The notes beneath the pieces are model-generated. The model had not been told where the DNA came from. It did no database searches and saw only the letters and a list, made by a program, of their open reading frames with translations. From a virus, in the IMG/VR virus record IMGVR_UViG_3300035701_000010, positions 1 to 64,000 of that record: DNA of 64,000 bases. One strand, given 5' to 3'. A program made the position numbers and the translations under genes. Positions 9,114 to 18,513 of this stretch are shown piece after piece. Within the stretch, counting starts at the first letter, position 1, and each line of letters starts with the position of its first letter.

Positions 9114-9193
9114 TTTATTCCTCTACGGCTTTAGGGTAGGTACAAGTTCAGGTAGCCAGACGCAATCAAAGAGGCTATTAATTCACAGACCAA

Positions 9194-9224
9194 AACTCCA
9201 CCGCAATGGGTATGCGGTGGAGTT
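9194..9224 (-). terminator. Strong hairpin terminator after HU-like gene
   Basis: A perfect 12-bp stem (AACTCCACCGCA paired with TGCGGTGGAGTT) with a 7-base loop, followed on the minus strand by TTTTGG-type sequence. It lies 22 bases after the stop of the HU-like gene and should end or attenuate that transcript. Confidence 0.75.
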
Positions 9225-9245
9225 CGGATTTCAGCTTGCTGTTTC

Positions 9246-9614
9246 TTACTTCTTTTTGGCTTTTTTGGCTGGTTTTTCCGGTGCTTTTGTTTCTGGCTTT
9301 TTGCCCTTTTTCTTTGCAAACGCTTCTTCAAGAGCTTGTTTCATCAGGTAGGAAGCTCTGAATTTTAGGACATGCTTTTCTGGAATTTGAATTTTCTCTT
9401 TGGTTTGGGGATTAAATCCCATTCTCGCTTGCTTTTTCAAAACTTTAAACGTTCCAACCTTTGGAATTTGGAGTGAAAAATCTGTTCCTTCTTTAAGAGC
9501 CATGTTTTTGATAACTTTAAACCCATCTCTTAGAACGCTAATCAGATCAGTAATCGGAACATTTTCATAACCCGCTTCTTCTTTCAAACTTTTTGCGATG
9601 TCTAAAAGTATCAT
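9246..9614 (-). CDS. HU/IHF-family DNA-binding protein
   Basis: 122 residues. The DNABII fold is indicated by KVGTFKVLKKQARMGFNP near 54-71, the beta-arm region with the conserved GFNPQT-type turn, and by KEKIQIPEKHVLKFRAS. The last 25 residues are Lys/Pro/Ala-rich (PEKPAKKAKKK), a histone-like tail absent from bacterial HU. It probably bends or compacts phage DNA. RBS AGGAGGGC precedes ATG 9614. Confidence 0.85.
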   Translation of the reverse strand: MILLDIAKSLKEEAGYENVPITDLISVLRDGFKVIKNMALKEGTDFSLQIPKVGTFKVLKKQARMGFNPQTKEKIQIPEKHVLKFRASYLMKQALEEAFAKKKGKKPETKAPEKPAKKAKKK

Positions 9615-9638
9615 ATAATGCCCTCCTAAATTTTGTTG

Positions 9639-9662
9639 GCATGGGAATTAGCAGACCCATGC
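9639..9662 (-). other. Intergenic hairpin before HU-like gene
   Basis: GCATGGG and CCCATGC form a 7-bp stem around a 10-base loop, between the stop at 9672 and the HU start at 9614. No U-run follows, so it may be an RNA-processing or stability element rather than a terminator. Confidence 0.4.
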
Positions 9663-9671
9663 AATCTGCTT

Positions 9672-10376
9672 TCATTGAAGTATTGCGCATTCGGGAAGCT
9701 GAAGAGGAGCGTTCCCCATCGGGGTCTTATTGGCTATTTTATAAAATTCTTTCTCATCAGCTTGTAGTAGCGTTTTCAATGCGATCATATTATCGGTTGG
9801 TGGATAAATTTGTTTCTCTTTAAGATGGATACAGAGATTGGTAATTTTGTCAGCTTTGATAAACTTATGTACCCCACTTCTATCAAGAATAAACGTGCCA
9901 GTTTGACCATGAAACATAAGCTTACCAGTTTCTTCATACTTCTTAAGTAGCTCTGGTCCAATGAGCTCTCCAAGAAGCAATTTGGCTACTTTTTCAGCCT
10001 TAATTAATTTCTGCTCTCTTTCCTTAATAGCCTTTTGCGCCGCTTGATATTGTCTCTCCCGATTTTCTTCTTGCGCTCTTCTCTGCTCCGCAAAAGCGGC
10101 GGCCTGTTCTCTGGTTAGCGTTACTTGTTCAACTTTTTTGTATGTTTTGGCTGACCACTCTGACCAGGCTTCTTCTGATGAAGGAACCCAGACATACTGA
10201 TTGTTTGAACAAGAAGTCGAAGTTGCTTGATGGACCCATTGGTTCCAGACAGGTTCTCTCATATGAATAGTTGAAGTAGTTCCAGGCTGTGAATTGGGGA
10301 CATCTGATACCCATCCAGTCCACACCGTGGAGGAACTTGCCGTGTATTGGTTTGAAGTGGTATAGTAGGTGGCCAT
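9672..10376 (-). CDS. Hypothetical protein with Ser/Thr/Trp-rich N-terminus and coiled coil
   Basis: 234 residues. The first 90 are rich in Ser, Thr, Gln and Trp (motifs such as WTGWVSDVPN). Residues 95-135 form a charged coiled coil (REQAAAFAEQRRAQEENRE). The C-terminal 95 residues hold a compact domain with LLGELIGPELLKKYEETG, MFHGQTGTFIL and a late NMIALKTLLQADE segment. That domain looks like one seen in other large phages and some cellular proteins, with unknown function. No signal peptide is visible. Confidence 0.65.
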   Translation of the reverse strand: MATYYTTSNQYTASSSTVWTGWVSDVPNSQPGTTSTIHMREPVWNQWVHQATSTSCSNNQYVWVPSSEEAWSEWSAKTYKKVEQVTLTREQAAAFAEQRRAQEENRERQYQAAQKAIKEREQKLIKAEKVAKLLLGELIGPELLKKYEETGKLMFHGQTGTFILDRSGVHKFIKADKITNLCIHLKEKQIYPPTDNMIALKTLLQADEKEFYKIANKTPMGNAPLQLPECAILQ

Positions 10377-10377
10377 A

Positions 10378-10608
10378 TTAACCTCCTACTAATCCAGGAG
10401 TCATGATGATCATTCCAGAATCTGGATCAAATTTCTTTATTTCTTTTCCTTTTTCTCCCTTTTTGTCAACACTAAACGCTCTATATCCTTTTTTAATTAG
10501 CCGATCAAACTGATCTTTTGCCGCCTCCGTTTCTGTATCGCTTTGGGTATCCCAAATTACTTTTAAATCTCCTTCATCGGTTAGCGCTCTTATTTCGCCT
10601 TTAGCCAT
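10378..10608 (-). CDS. Hypothetical protein, 76 aa
   Basis: Begins MAKGEIRALTDEGDLKVIWD; charged, with a GDLKVIWD beta segment and a Gly-rich end. The stop lies one base before the start of the next gene, indicating an operon. Function unknown. Confidence 0.6.
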   Translation of the reverse strand: MAKGEIRALTDEGDLKVIWDTQSDTETEAAKDQFDRLIKKGYRAFSVDKKGEKGKEIKKFDPDSGMIIMTPGLVGG

Positions 10609-10623
10609 AAATATTCCCTCCTT

Positions 10624-11232
10624 CTAGGTAAAAGAGTTAAAGCCATTCCGCCGTTCATCTTCCATCGTCTGTACTACTAATCCAAGAGATGTTATACTAT
10701 GAAATTGACCTCGTAGAATTTCTAGAGCCTTCTCGTAAATTGGCTTCACCGCTACGTTGCCCAACATGAGCTCCGTAAAACTAAAGAGCATGAGCTCAAA
10801 CTTATCCATAGCCTCAATGAGTTGTCCTTCTTTAGAATCATCTTTGGCTTGGCTCCAGACTTCTATATATTTTCTTGCAACCCTAGGATCTAATTCTGCG
10901 AAAAGCGTTTCTTCAACCACCTTGCAAATAACTTCAGAGAAATTGTATGAGCCGTGTTTAATAGGGTATAGAATATCACCAGTCACACATTCTTCTAAAT
11001 CATGAAGGATCGCCTTATAGAGAAGTTTCTTACAATCATAGAGTGGCTCGTCAAAATCGTAATCAGATGCTGAGATCCTTCTATTTTCTAGATCTGCAAA
11101 AAACAAAGCGTAGAAGGCGGTGTAGAATGAATGTTCCGCTACGTTGTACCGTTGAATGTGAAGAATGTTAGCACACCTTTCAATATTTGAAAGATTTCTA
11201 GTTCGCAATAAAAATTTTAGTTGGCCAATCAT
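10624..11232 (-). CDS. HD-domain phosphohydrolase (YfbR-like)
   Basis: 202 residues with the HD-superfamily pattern: VAEHSFY (His34), LHDLEE (His77-Asp78) and a distal Asp in IEAMDKFELM near 142. These match YfbR-type 5'-deoxynucleotidases, which dephosphorylate dNMPs, and fit a nucleotide-metabolism role beside a thymidylate-synthase-family gene in the same block. Substrate specificity cannot be read from the sequence. The ATG overlaps the preceding stop (ATGA), so it is translationally coupled. Confidence 0.75.
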   Translation of the reverse strand: MIGQLKFLLRTRNLSNIERCANILHIQRYNVAEHSFYTAFYALFFADLENRRISASDYDFDEPLYDCKKLLYKAILHDLEECVTGDILYPIKHGSYNFSEVICKVVEETLFAELDPRVARKYIEVWSQAKDDSKEGQLIEAMDKFELMLFSFTELMLGNVAVKPIYEKALEILRGQFHSITSLGLVVQTMEDERRNGFNSFT

Positions 11233-11411
11233 AATAACTCGTCATCAATCATGATTTTGGCTGGTTCGTCTTCTACTCCCTCATGTTTTTTGGTAACTGG
11301 ATTGTTGGGATGTTTAGAATTCCAGATTGCGGCGGCTTTAGCTTTAGCCTCCTCATCTTTCATCCCATCTTTTTTGAATTTATCTCTCATGTGTTCATAT
11401 CCTGCTGGCAT
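11229..11411 (-). CDS. Small phage protein, 60 aa
   Basis: Starts MPAGYEHMRDKFKKDGMKDE and contains KAKAAAIWNSKHP, a short charged helical pattern repeatedly seen in tiny phage proteins. It ends coupled to the HD phosphohydrolase. Function unknown. Confidence 0.6.
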   Translation of the reverse strand: MPAGYEHMRDKFKKDGMKDEEAKAKAAAIWNSKHPNNPVTKKHEGVEDEPAKIMIDDELL

Positions 11412-11449
11412 TTCTCACCTCTAAAATTAGCCTTGCCCTCCAAAGAAGG

Positions 11450-11956
11450 TTAAATTTCATCATCTTGAGAAAGATTTAGAAATTGACTCACTTTGAGTCC
11501 TGAAGCTGGCTTCGGTTTGAAATAAACCACCCATCCCATTGGTGTACCATTTACAACCGACTGAGCAGGATTAGTGCTTTCAGCCCATTCAGATGTTCTA
11601 TTAACGTTTCCATCTAAACATGGTGAATCGTAACAAGTTCTGGCTTTTAGCCTAAAATGCCCGCTCACTATTCGATTAAAAATTATTTCTTTCTGAGTTG
11701 TAATTCCAAGAGGATAGGTACTGACTACTTGAGCAGTCGCCCTACTTAGTCTTTCTGCTTTTACTTCAAAGTAGACTGGGGTTACAGTTCCATCCCAGTC
11801 CCATCCCATAGTACAGGAATTTCCTATCTCGTATAGGTTCCAGCTAAACCAGAGAATAAAAAGAAAGACTAAGAAATTATTTTTTCTCAAGGACTGGAAC
11901 TTCTTCCTCAAGGGCTGGTTCTTCTTCAGCGAGGTCAGATCTTTCTTGCCTTCCAT
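11450..11956 (-). CDS. Membrane-anchored or secreted hypothetical protein
   Basis: 168 residues. A basic N-terminus (KKFQSLRKNN) precedes a hydrophobic segment FLVFLFILWFSWNLYEIG near 30-47, then an extracytoplasmic part with a Cys pair (TCYDSPC) and beta-rich sequence. This suggests an anchored periplasmic or virion-surface protein. It lies next to an FN3 protein, so the pair may belong together. Confidence 0.55.
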   Translation of the reverse strand: MEGKKDLTSLKKNQPLRKKFQSLRKNNFLVFLFILWFSWNLYEIGNSCTMGWDWDGTVTPVYFEVKAERLSRATAQVVSTYPLGITTQKEIIFNRIVSGHFRLKARTCYDSPCLDGNVNRTSEWAESTNPAQSVVNGTPMGWVVYFKPKPASGLKVSQFLNLSQDDEI

Positions 11957-11998
11957 ATTTCACCTCCAGTTCTGCCATGAGAACATGCATCTTCTCAA

Positions 11999-12310
11999 TT
12001 AAACCTTTGACACTACGAGGTTGGTTGGCGGACGGGGGGCGACGAAATCGAAAGGGGATACTAGTACCGCCATATCACTTTCGTTTTCTTGTGAATCTAC
12101 AGCGGCAACCCCGAGTTGATAATTACCAGGAGTTGCAAATGTTCCGGCGGGAAAAGCACTGGGAATATCAACAAACAATCCAGTTGCCGTAACGTTGACC
12201 GAACTGTAGTCCAGAGTTGTTCCTTCTTTAGCCACATAGACCTTGTAGCTAACGATGTCTGTGTCTGGACTCGCATTCCATGAAAGACGCCGTGTTCTAA
12301 CTTTTGCCAT
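11999..12310 (-). CDS. Fibronectin type III-like domain protein
   Basis: 103 residues forming one Ig-like/FN3 beta-sandwich: RLSWNASPDTDIVSYKVYV at the start, then TPGNYQLGVAAVDSQENES before a C-terminal PTNLVVSKV that looks like the beginning of another domain. FN3 modules decorate phage virions and often bind carbohydrate. The start at 12310 follows GGAGGAACAGAAA. Confidence 0.75.
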   Translation of the reverse strand: MAKVRTRRLSWNASPDTDIVSYKVYVAKEGTTLDYSSVNVTATGLFVDIPSAFPAGTFATPGNYQLGVAAVDSQENESDMAVLVSPFDFVAPRPPTNLVVSKV

Positions 12311-12405
12311 TTTCTGTTCCTCCATTTAAACAAGTTAATAAAATATGAATTAAACCAGTAGTAGTTTATACAAGTTCTGAAACAAAAGAGCAACTTAAAT
12401 TTTTG

Positions 12406-12639
12406 TTATTCATCTTGAACTATTAGGATTGTCGTGATGGTTTTTTCATTATTTGGAAAGACTACGGCAAATGAAATTGCTTCTCCTTTCTTTAAAGCAT
12501 CTATAGATTCTTCACTTATAGAAAAACTAGCTCCTGAATCTTTAAAAAGGTGCTCATACGCTTCAACCATAAGCTTTATTTGGTGGTCAAGTTGTTCATC
12601 CGGAAATCGTGTAACTGTAGTCACAATTTGTTTTTTCAT
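12406..12639 (-). CDS. Hypothetical protein, 77 aa
   Basis: Starts MKKQIVTTVTRFPDEQLDHQ behind AAGGAGTTTCT. Mixed alpha/beta composition with no motif. It directly follows the polymerase gene and may be co-transcribed with it. Confidence 0.6.
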   Translation of the reverse strand: MKKQIVTTVTRFPDEQLDHQIKLMVEAYEHLFKDSGASFSISEESIDALKKGEAISFAVVFPNNEKTITTILIVQDE

Positions 12640-12648
12640 AGAAACTCC

Positions 12649-15600
12649 TTATTTGAGAATTTTAACGTAACATTCCTGTTCCTTTCCTAAAGTGATCTGT
12701 TCTTCACCCAGATAAGAACTTCCTTTAATGCCAGAAATTTTAACGGGCAATCCTTTTTCCAGTTTAATATGGTTTTCACTGAGTCGCTTCACCATATCGT
12801 TCCAAAGCACCACGTTATAGGTTTCTCCCATATCTGTTACTTTAAGAATAGACATTGCTCCTCGTTTGCTTTGAACATTTCTAATGTTGTCTATTGTTCC
12901 AGCAATGACTACTCGTTTGTGTTTTGATTTGGCTAAGAATTCATCGTAACTCATCACTGAGTTCATTTGAAATGGAAAGATTTCAGCAACGGACCGCTTG
13001 CCATAAGGAATTAAATTGCCCATTTCAAAATTCCATTCATCCTCTGTTCTAGGTTCAAATTTTTCATTTCTAAGTTTGGCTAATTTTTTCATAATTTCAT
13101 TTCTATCGCCAAATTTTCTAAAGGCATTAACCACCGTCAGCGCTTTGATGACTCTAATGTTTACAACTCTTTTATTCACTCTTTTATGGAAGTCCTTAAA
13201 CGATTCAAATGGTTGGGCGGCCATAATCGCTTTCGCTGCTTTAAAGCCTACCCCTTTAATACTGGCTAGAGCCCATACGATTTGGTTTCGATGTATAGTA
13301 AAGTGCGCTTTAGAGAGATTTATATGGGGCAGGATAAAAGAAACATCGTATTCACGAATGGCTACGCCTCTTATGGGATTGTATTCATCATCTGGTACTT
13401 GATCTAAAAAAGCACAGAAGAATTCTACAGGATAATGAACTTTAAGAAATTGAGTGGCGTTGGCGATGATCGCATAGCTGGTGGCATGTCCCTTAGGAAA
13501 AGCATACTGAGAAAATCCCATTAGGGCTTCCCAAATTCTGGCAGCCCTTCTTTCTATTCCTGGTTCGTGCTCCCATGTCTTAATAGCCCCTTGAATAAAG
13601 CGGTCTTTGAATTTGTCAAAATCTTCTTTGCTCTTAGCTTTGATAATTTTCCTCATCTTTTCAGAATCTATAGGATTCATTCCAGCGAAAGTTGAAGCGG
13701 TTCTCATAATATGTTCGCTGTAGGTAAGCACTCCAAGAGTGTCAGAAAGCACAGGCTTTAAAGAGTGATGATAATAGCTAACATCTTCTTCACCGTGCTT
13801 TCTGGCAGCGTATGAATCGAATGCTCCAGCCGCCATTGGCCCCGGACGATCCGCAGCAATGAGAAAGATTAAATCTTCAATTCGGTTAGGTTTGACCTTT
13901 TTAAAGAGTCCCCTAAGAGACTCCTTACCTAATTGAAAGAAGCCAATGTTTTCACCTTTAGAGAGGGAGTCATAAACCTTTTGGTCGTCTAATGGAATCG
14001 TATCTAACTTAAACGTTTTGCCATGTCTCTCTTCAATAAGCTTAATCGCCTCGGCAATTATGGTTAGCGTTTTGACCCCAAGAATATCTGCTACCATGAC
14101 TCCTCTTTCATTCAGATATTCATTTGACGTATGGGAATTTTCCCATTGGGTTGCGAAAACCCGCTCGCCTCCTTTGTCTTTGGAAAGTTTGTTGGTTCTT
14201 ACAGGGAGCCAATAATGATAAGGTTCTGGAGATATAACCACACCGGCGGGGTGAAGGGATTCGGCATACGCATTTCCTAAGATGGGTTCCACGTATCGCT
14301 TAACCCAATTTTCATTTTGCGTAAACCAGTCAGCAACAGAAGAGGTTTTAGCTTCTTCTAGGGTAGGAGGCATGGCTTTGGTGATTCTATTTATTTCTTG
14401 AAACGAAAAAGGTTTAAGCTTTTCTTCAAGAAGTCTAACCTTTTTGCTGTTATCATCTTCTTTTGCTTGGTCTATCTTTTTCTTTAAAGAGAAAGCTTCA
14501 GCTCTCGCAAGGCTTTTAATCGCTGCCTTCAATTGGGTTCTGTTAAAGCTACCGACAGAGCAAATATTTTCATTGCCATACTTTTCTTTCAGATAGTTAA
14601 TGGCCATGTCTCTAAATGTATGAGCGATGTCTAGATCTATATCTATATCGGCCATTTTCGCTTCTATTCTTGCAGAGCTAATGAACCGTTCGAATAGGAT
14701 ATCGAATTTAATGGGATCTACAATAGATAAACCAATGAGCCAGAGGGCCACACTTCCATTTGCAGAACCACGAAGAGAGCAAAGGCATCCTTTCTTTTTA
14801 AGAAAACGTACTAGATCATCATAAATTAAAATGTATGAAATAACATCCATTTTAACAAAAGCATCCACTTCTCTTTCTATCCTCTTAACGTACTCTTCTC
14901 TTGGAACAGAGAGTTCGCTGTTGGCTTCTCTTTTGGCCAATCCGAGTTTTATTCTGTGCCTAAGATATTCTTCCTCTGTAAACCCTTCTTTGTATTTTGG
15001 AAAATTAGTAATATTGATTTTAGGAATCCTAAGGCCGCCGGTAGGAATTTCAAAATCGCATTTGTTGGCAATCTCTGTTGTGGCATGAATCATGAAATCA
15101 AAATCTTTTTGGGAGATATAATTGCAACGTTCATTTCTTGTGTCTCTCATGTCTTCATAATTTTTAAACCAAATAGAATCACAATAGGTTTCTGCAAGGT
15201 CAGATTCTGATTTCATTTTGATTACCTTGCTTTGTACTCTACCCATCTCTTCTGTAAGATAATGAACATCATTGGTGACGACTGTTGCAATGTCTAACTT
15301 CTTTGAAAACTCTAACAGTGTTTGATTATAAAGGGCTTGAATATCTTTTTCTTCATCCATAATTTGGTGCATTTGAATCTCTAAATAGAGGTCGTCACCA
15401 AATAAAGTATGTAGCCAAACAAGCCTCTTTTGTGCTAAGTCGAGCCTCTCTCTGAGTACCTCTTTAGCAATTAAACCCTTTAGGCAAGCGGTAAGTACCA
15501 CTAAGCCCTCTCGATGCTGAGCCAAGGTTTTAAAGTCTATTCGAGGACGATAATAATAATGTTCGGCAGACCATGAAAATTTTTGAAGTTTTAAAATATT

Positions 15601-16242
15601 TCGATAGCCTTTGGCGTTTTTGGCTAAGAGGATGATGTGGTTAGAGGATCGATGATCTCCATCTTTGAGAGAAGCATCTTTGGTGATATAATTTTCTACA
15701 CCAAAAATGGGTTTCACTCCAAACTCTTTAGAACGCATTTGCAATTCCATATGCGAGGAGACATTTCCATGGTCGGTGATGGCAATGGCAGGCATTCCAA
15801 ATTCTTTTGCTTTAGAAAGATATGACTTGCATTGCGTGATTCCGTCAAGAGTGCTATAGTCCGTATGACAATGCAAATGAATAAACTGAGACTGGTAGGG
15901 TTCGACCAAAAACTTGAATGGTTCCAGAATGGCAAGGGGTATGGGAAGAATGACCAGCTTGAGTTTTCTATTAATCCTTGGTTCTTTTGGAATTTTATCT
16001 TTATCTATCCAAAATAAATTTTCCTTAAAAAGTATAATAAGCCTCTTGACTTCTTTAGGAAAAAGACCAAAGGTATGAATCGGGATGTTAGTTTCTTCCA
16101 ACTCTCTAAATTCGTATTTAGAAGAATAGAAACCGAACAGTCCCTTGTTGGTGGTCAACACGGAGGCTGTTCGGTCCAAAACATTTTCTTCTAAGATCTT
16201 AATTCCACCCCGCTTTAAAATTTCCAGTATGTGTTGGTTCAT
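12649..16242 (-). CDS. dnaE: DNA polymerase III alpha subunit (DnaE-type)
   Basis: 1197 residues, close to bacterial DnaE length. An N-terminal extension of about 118 residues precedes the PHP domain (FIHLHCHTDYSTLDG at 120). The palm carries ADIDIDLD near 531-538 (two catalytic Asp) and a third Asp in VADILGVKTL. A Gly/Ser nucleotide-binding motif lies in RGSANGSVALWLIG near 491. HhH and OB-type regions follow (VVIAGTIDNIRNV). It should be the replicative polymerase of the phage. No clamp or clamp loader is visible here, so host factors may be used. The start is three bases after the thymidylate-synthase-family stop. Confidence 0.95.
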   Translation of the reverse strand: MNQHILEILKRGGIKILEENVLDRTASVLTTNKGLFGFYSSKYEFRELEETNIPIHTFGLFPKEVKRLIILFKENLFWIDKDKIPKEPRINRKLKLVILPIPLAILEPFKFLVEPYQSQFIHLHCHTDYSTLDGITQCKSYLSKAKEFGMPAIAITDHGNVSSHMELQMRSKEFGVKPIFGVENYITKDASLKDGDHRSSNHIILLAKNAKGYRNILKLQKFSWSAEHYYYRPRIDFKTLAQHREGLVVLTACLKGLIAKEVLRERLDLAQKRLVWLHTLFGDDLYLEIQMHQIMDEEKDIQALYNQTLLEFSKKLDIATVVTNDVHYLTEEMGRVQSKVIKMKSESDLAETYCDSIWFKNYEDMRDTRNERCNYISQKDFDFMIHATTEIANKCDFEIPTGGLRIPKINITNFPKYKEGFTEEEYLRHRIKLGLAKREANSELSVPREEYVKRIEREVDAFVKMDVISYILIYDDLVRFLKKKGCLCSLRGSANGSVALWLIGLSIVDPIKFDILFERFISSARIEAKMADIDIDLDIAHTFRDMAINYLKEKYGNENICSVGSFNRTQLKAAIKSLARAEAFSLKKKIDQAKEDDNSKKVRLLEEKLKPFSFQEINRITKAMPPTLEEAKTSSVADWFTQNENWVKRYVEPILGNAYAESLHPAGVVISPEPYHYWLPVRTNKLSKDKGGERVFATQWENSHTSNEYLNERGVMVADILGVKTLTIIAEAIKLIEERHGKTFKLDTIPLDDQKVYDSLSKGENIGFFQLGKESLRGLFKKVKPNRIEDLIFLIAADRPGPMAAGAFDSYAARKHGEEDVSYYHHSLKPVLSDTLGVLTYSEHIMRTASTFAGMNPIDSEKMRKIIKAKSKEDFDKFKDRFIQGAIKTWEHEPGIERRAARIWEALMGFSQYAFPKGHATSYAIIANATQFLKVHYPVEFFCAFLDQVPDDEYNPIRGVAIREYDVSFILPHINLSKAHFTIHRNQIVWALASIKGVGFKAAKAIMAAQPFESFKDFHKRVNKRVVNIRVIKALTVVNAFRKFGDRNEIMKKLAKLRNEKFEPRTEDEWNFEMGNLIPYGKRSVAEIFPFQMNSVMSYDEFLAKSKHKRVVIAGTIDNIRNVQSKRGAMSILKVTDMGETYNVVLWNDMVKRLSENHIKLEKGLPVKISGIKGSSYLGEEQITLGKEQECYVKILK

Positions 16243-16245
16243 TCT

Positions 16246-17451
16246 TTATTTTTCCCATTGTTGGAGAATATATCTTTGATCGTTGTCATCAAGATCAAAA
16301 TTTTCGGCAATTAAAGCGGCTATAACATCAGTTTCGTTACAGCGTACTCTATCTCTGTGAAGAAACTCTAGGTGTGGAATATAATAGCTTGGTTCTGCAC
16401 TTTCTTGATTAAGAACAAGAAAAGCCATAGATTCTTTGTCCATTCCTTTTTTATGAAAAAGAAAAGACAACGGAATATTAAGAAAGGTAATGAAAGTTTT
16501 AGCTGATTGGGGGAGCCAATTGAAAAATTTCTGTTGTAATATCATAACTTCTTCAAAAGAAGTTCTTACTTCTGGATCAAATGCCCCCACATTAATGGCT
16601 TTTGATAGAATATCCATAGCTAGATTAACGGCGTAATAGAATACTGCCAATGAGCCAAAGCGGAAAGACCTTGGTTTGTTTTTGCCAGAGTACATATCGT
16701 ATTTGAAAGGGCAACTGATAATCTTTTTAGCTCTTTCAAGCATTGTATCATAAATATGAAAAGAAGTAGCGTTGTGATAATACGCCCCGACTTCTATTTC
16801 TAGTATGCCAGCTAAGATTTCTTGAAGAAAGGTCCACTCAAACACATTGATGTTAAAGGCTCCCCACACTATGTCATTGCTTCGCATTTTTGTAAAGCAA
16901 TGAAGGTTTTCGTCTCTGATAAGAAATTGAACGAAAATAGTGCATGGTCTATCTTTTGTGAGCAAAGTGTAATCATAATCTTCTGGTTCAGGAACCACAA
17001 TTAACGCTTCTCTAGTAAACCTATCCCTAATTAGCATCTGTTCAACGTTGTAGATTTGATCAAAATATCCAGGGGTAGGAAGACTTGGAATAAAGTTCAT
17101 AACCATTCCAGGCTCTGTAGCCATCGTTGCTCTAATTCTCGGGCCATAGGCTCCTCTCCATATCTTTAAATCATCACTATAGTCAAAACAATTCGGAAGA
17201 AAATGATGAAGGAATTCTAAATCATTTCTTCCTGCAAAAACCCAAAGGGTTTCAGCGATAGTGGCTGCGATGTTGTTATATCGATATGGCCTTGCAAGCG
17301 CACGTTTTTTGGGATTTGTAATTACGAATGAATGGTCAACGAGTTCTATTGTTTCCTTTCCCCTGACTGTAACCTCTTTTCCATTGGCCAAGAGGTATTC
17401 AAGATTATCCATAAACCCTTGGCCAACGTTATCAGAAATTGGACTATACAT
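16246..17451 (-). CDS. Thymidylate synthase family protein
   Basis: 401 residues, longer than ThyA. Recognisable ThyA-family elements are DRPCTIFVQF near 174 (catalytic Cys), TKMRSNDIVWGAFNINVFE near 192 and the ligand-region HNATSFHIYD near 230. The Asn of the GxFN element is kept, as in dUMP-specific enzymes; dCMP hydroxymethylases carry Asp there. It could still be a dUMP hydroxymethylase making a modified base. About 110 C-terminal residues have no assigned role. RBS is AAGGAGAAC-like before ATG 17451. Confidence 0.75.
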   Translation of the reverse strand: MYSPISDNVGQGFMDNLEYLLANGKEVTVRGKETIELVDHSFVITNPKKRALARPYRYNNIAATIAETLWVFAGRNDLEFLHHFLPNCFDYSDDLKIWRGAYGPRIRATMATEPGMVMNFIPSLPTPGYFDQIYNVEQMLIRDRFTREALIVVPEPEDYDYTLLTKDRPCTIFVQFLIRDENLHCFTKMRSNDIVWGAFNINVFEWTFLQEILAGILEIEVGAYYHNATSFHIYDTMLERAKKIISCPFKYDMYSGKNKPRSFRFGSLAVFYYAVNLAMDILSKAINVGAFDPEVRTSFEEVMILQQKFFNWLPQSAKTFITFLNIPLSFLFHKKGMDKESMAFLVLNQESAEPSYYIPHLEFLHRDRVRCNETDVIAALIAENFDLDDNDQRYILQQWEK

Positions 17452-17460
17452 AAGTTCTCC

Positions 17461-18486
17461 TTAGTGAGTGAATTGACTTGCTGATTGGAGCACAAGGCTT
17501 CCACAAAGTCCTTCGGTTTTTCTTCTTTCCAAATACGGTTGCCGCTTGGCTAACCGAGTGGTGACATCCAAGGCTTCGTACAGTGGCACCGTGAGGTTAA
17601 GAATCTTTTTTTCTTTCTCATCCTCTTCCATCACTGATTGAACCAGTGTTTCTTGTTTATCAAATTCATCAGTCCCTATAGAAAGTCGAAGTTTTTTCAT
17701 AATCGACTCACCTGTTCTAAGGGCGGCAATAGGATTGTCCTTCATGGCTTTGAATGTGTCAGTCAATCGTTGGCTATTGCTTTTTATAGCATTGAATCCA
17801 GAATTAAACCGAACGAGAAAGTCTTGTGGCGAAATAGCCTTAACTCTAGAAAGTACAAATCCTTGAACCAAAGGCGATTTCTCAGCCATCACCATTCCAT
17901 TGGTACAAATCAGCCTGTTTAGAAAGGGGATGCCACTGGTTGGAAAATGTCCAATGTCGCTGTGCATAACTTCGCTGCCTATTTCTACCAAATCACCCTT
18001 TTCTACTTTGATTGGTCTAATAGAACTGTCAGCACAGAGATATCTTATCCCATAGTCACTGTAATTGCCTCTTTTAAACTCAAGGTTTTCCAGCTTCATG
18101 GCGGTGAAAAGATCTTGGTGGGGTGGAGCTACGGCAATGCTTGGTCTGGAAACGGCACGCACTTCTTTCCCTTGCCAATAGGTCCACATTTGGCTGTCCT
18201 GTGTGAATTCTTTGTTCATTCTATTGACATCTCTAATCAACATGTCGGTTGGGGAGGTTTCATAGTAGAATGATACAGGCATGTGAAACAATTTGAGAAG
18301 GCTCTTCATTGCAGAGTCTCTCATCTCATAGGTTTTTTTGCCTACTTTGAGCCCGTCTTCAGTAAGCTCCCAGTCTGAAAAGTTAACCAACTCGGCTCGT
18401 TTCCCTGTATCCTGCTCTTTCACATGGGTTGTAAAGTCCTTCAAATTCTTGGTGCTAAACACTTCGTTGTCTTTCAGTTCGATCAT
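17461..18486 (-). CDS. DUF932-like phage protein
   Basis: 341 residues starting MIELKDNEVFSTKNLKDF. The layout (SMKSLLKLFHMPVSFYYE, RPSIAVAPPHQDLF, a central CTNGMV segment and a helical C-terminus) resembles the DUF932/phage-plasmid protein family of unknown function. The family call is moderate. GGAGGGCAAGGCC precedes the ATG, and a weak promoter-like motif lies just upstream. Confidence 0.55.
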   Translation of the reverse strand: MIELKDNEVFSTKNLKDFTTHVKEQDTGKRAELVNFSDWELTEDGLKVGKKTYEMRDSAMKSLLKLFHMPVSFYYETSPTDMLIRDVNRMNKEFTQDSQMWTYWQGKEVRAVSRPSIAVAPPHQDLFTAMKLENLEFKRGNYSDYGIRYLCADSSIRPIKVEKGDLVEIGSEVMHSDIGHFPTSGIPFLNRLICTNGMVMAEKSPLVQGFVLSRVKAISPQDFLVRFNSGFNAIKSNSQRLTDTFKAMKDNPIAALRTGESIMKKLRLSIGTDEFDKQETLVQSVMEEDEKEKKILNLTVPLYEALDVTTRLAKRQPYLERRKTEGLCGSLVLQSASQFTH

Positions 18487-18513
18487 GGCCTTGCCCTCCT
18501 TTAAAAGTTAGTC

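Noticed and set aside
9131-9331. Basic 66-residue minus-strand frame overlapping the HU gene end
   Set aside because: Shadow of the Lys-rich HU tail and the terminator hairpin; no start signal.
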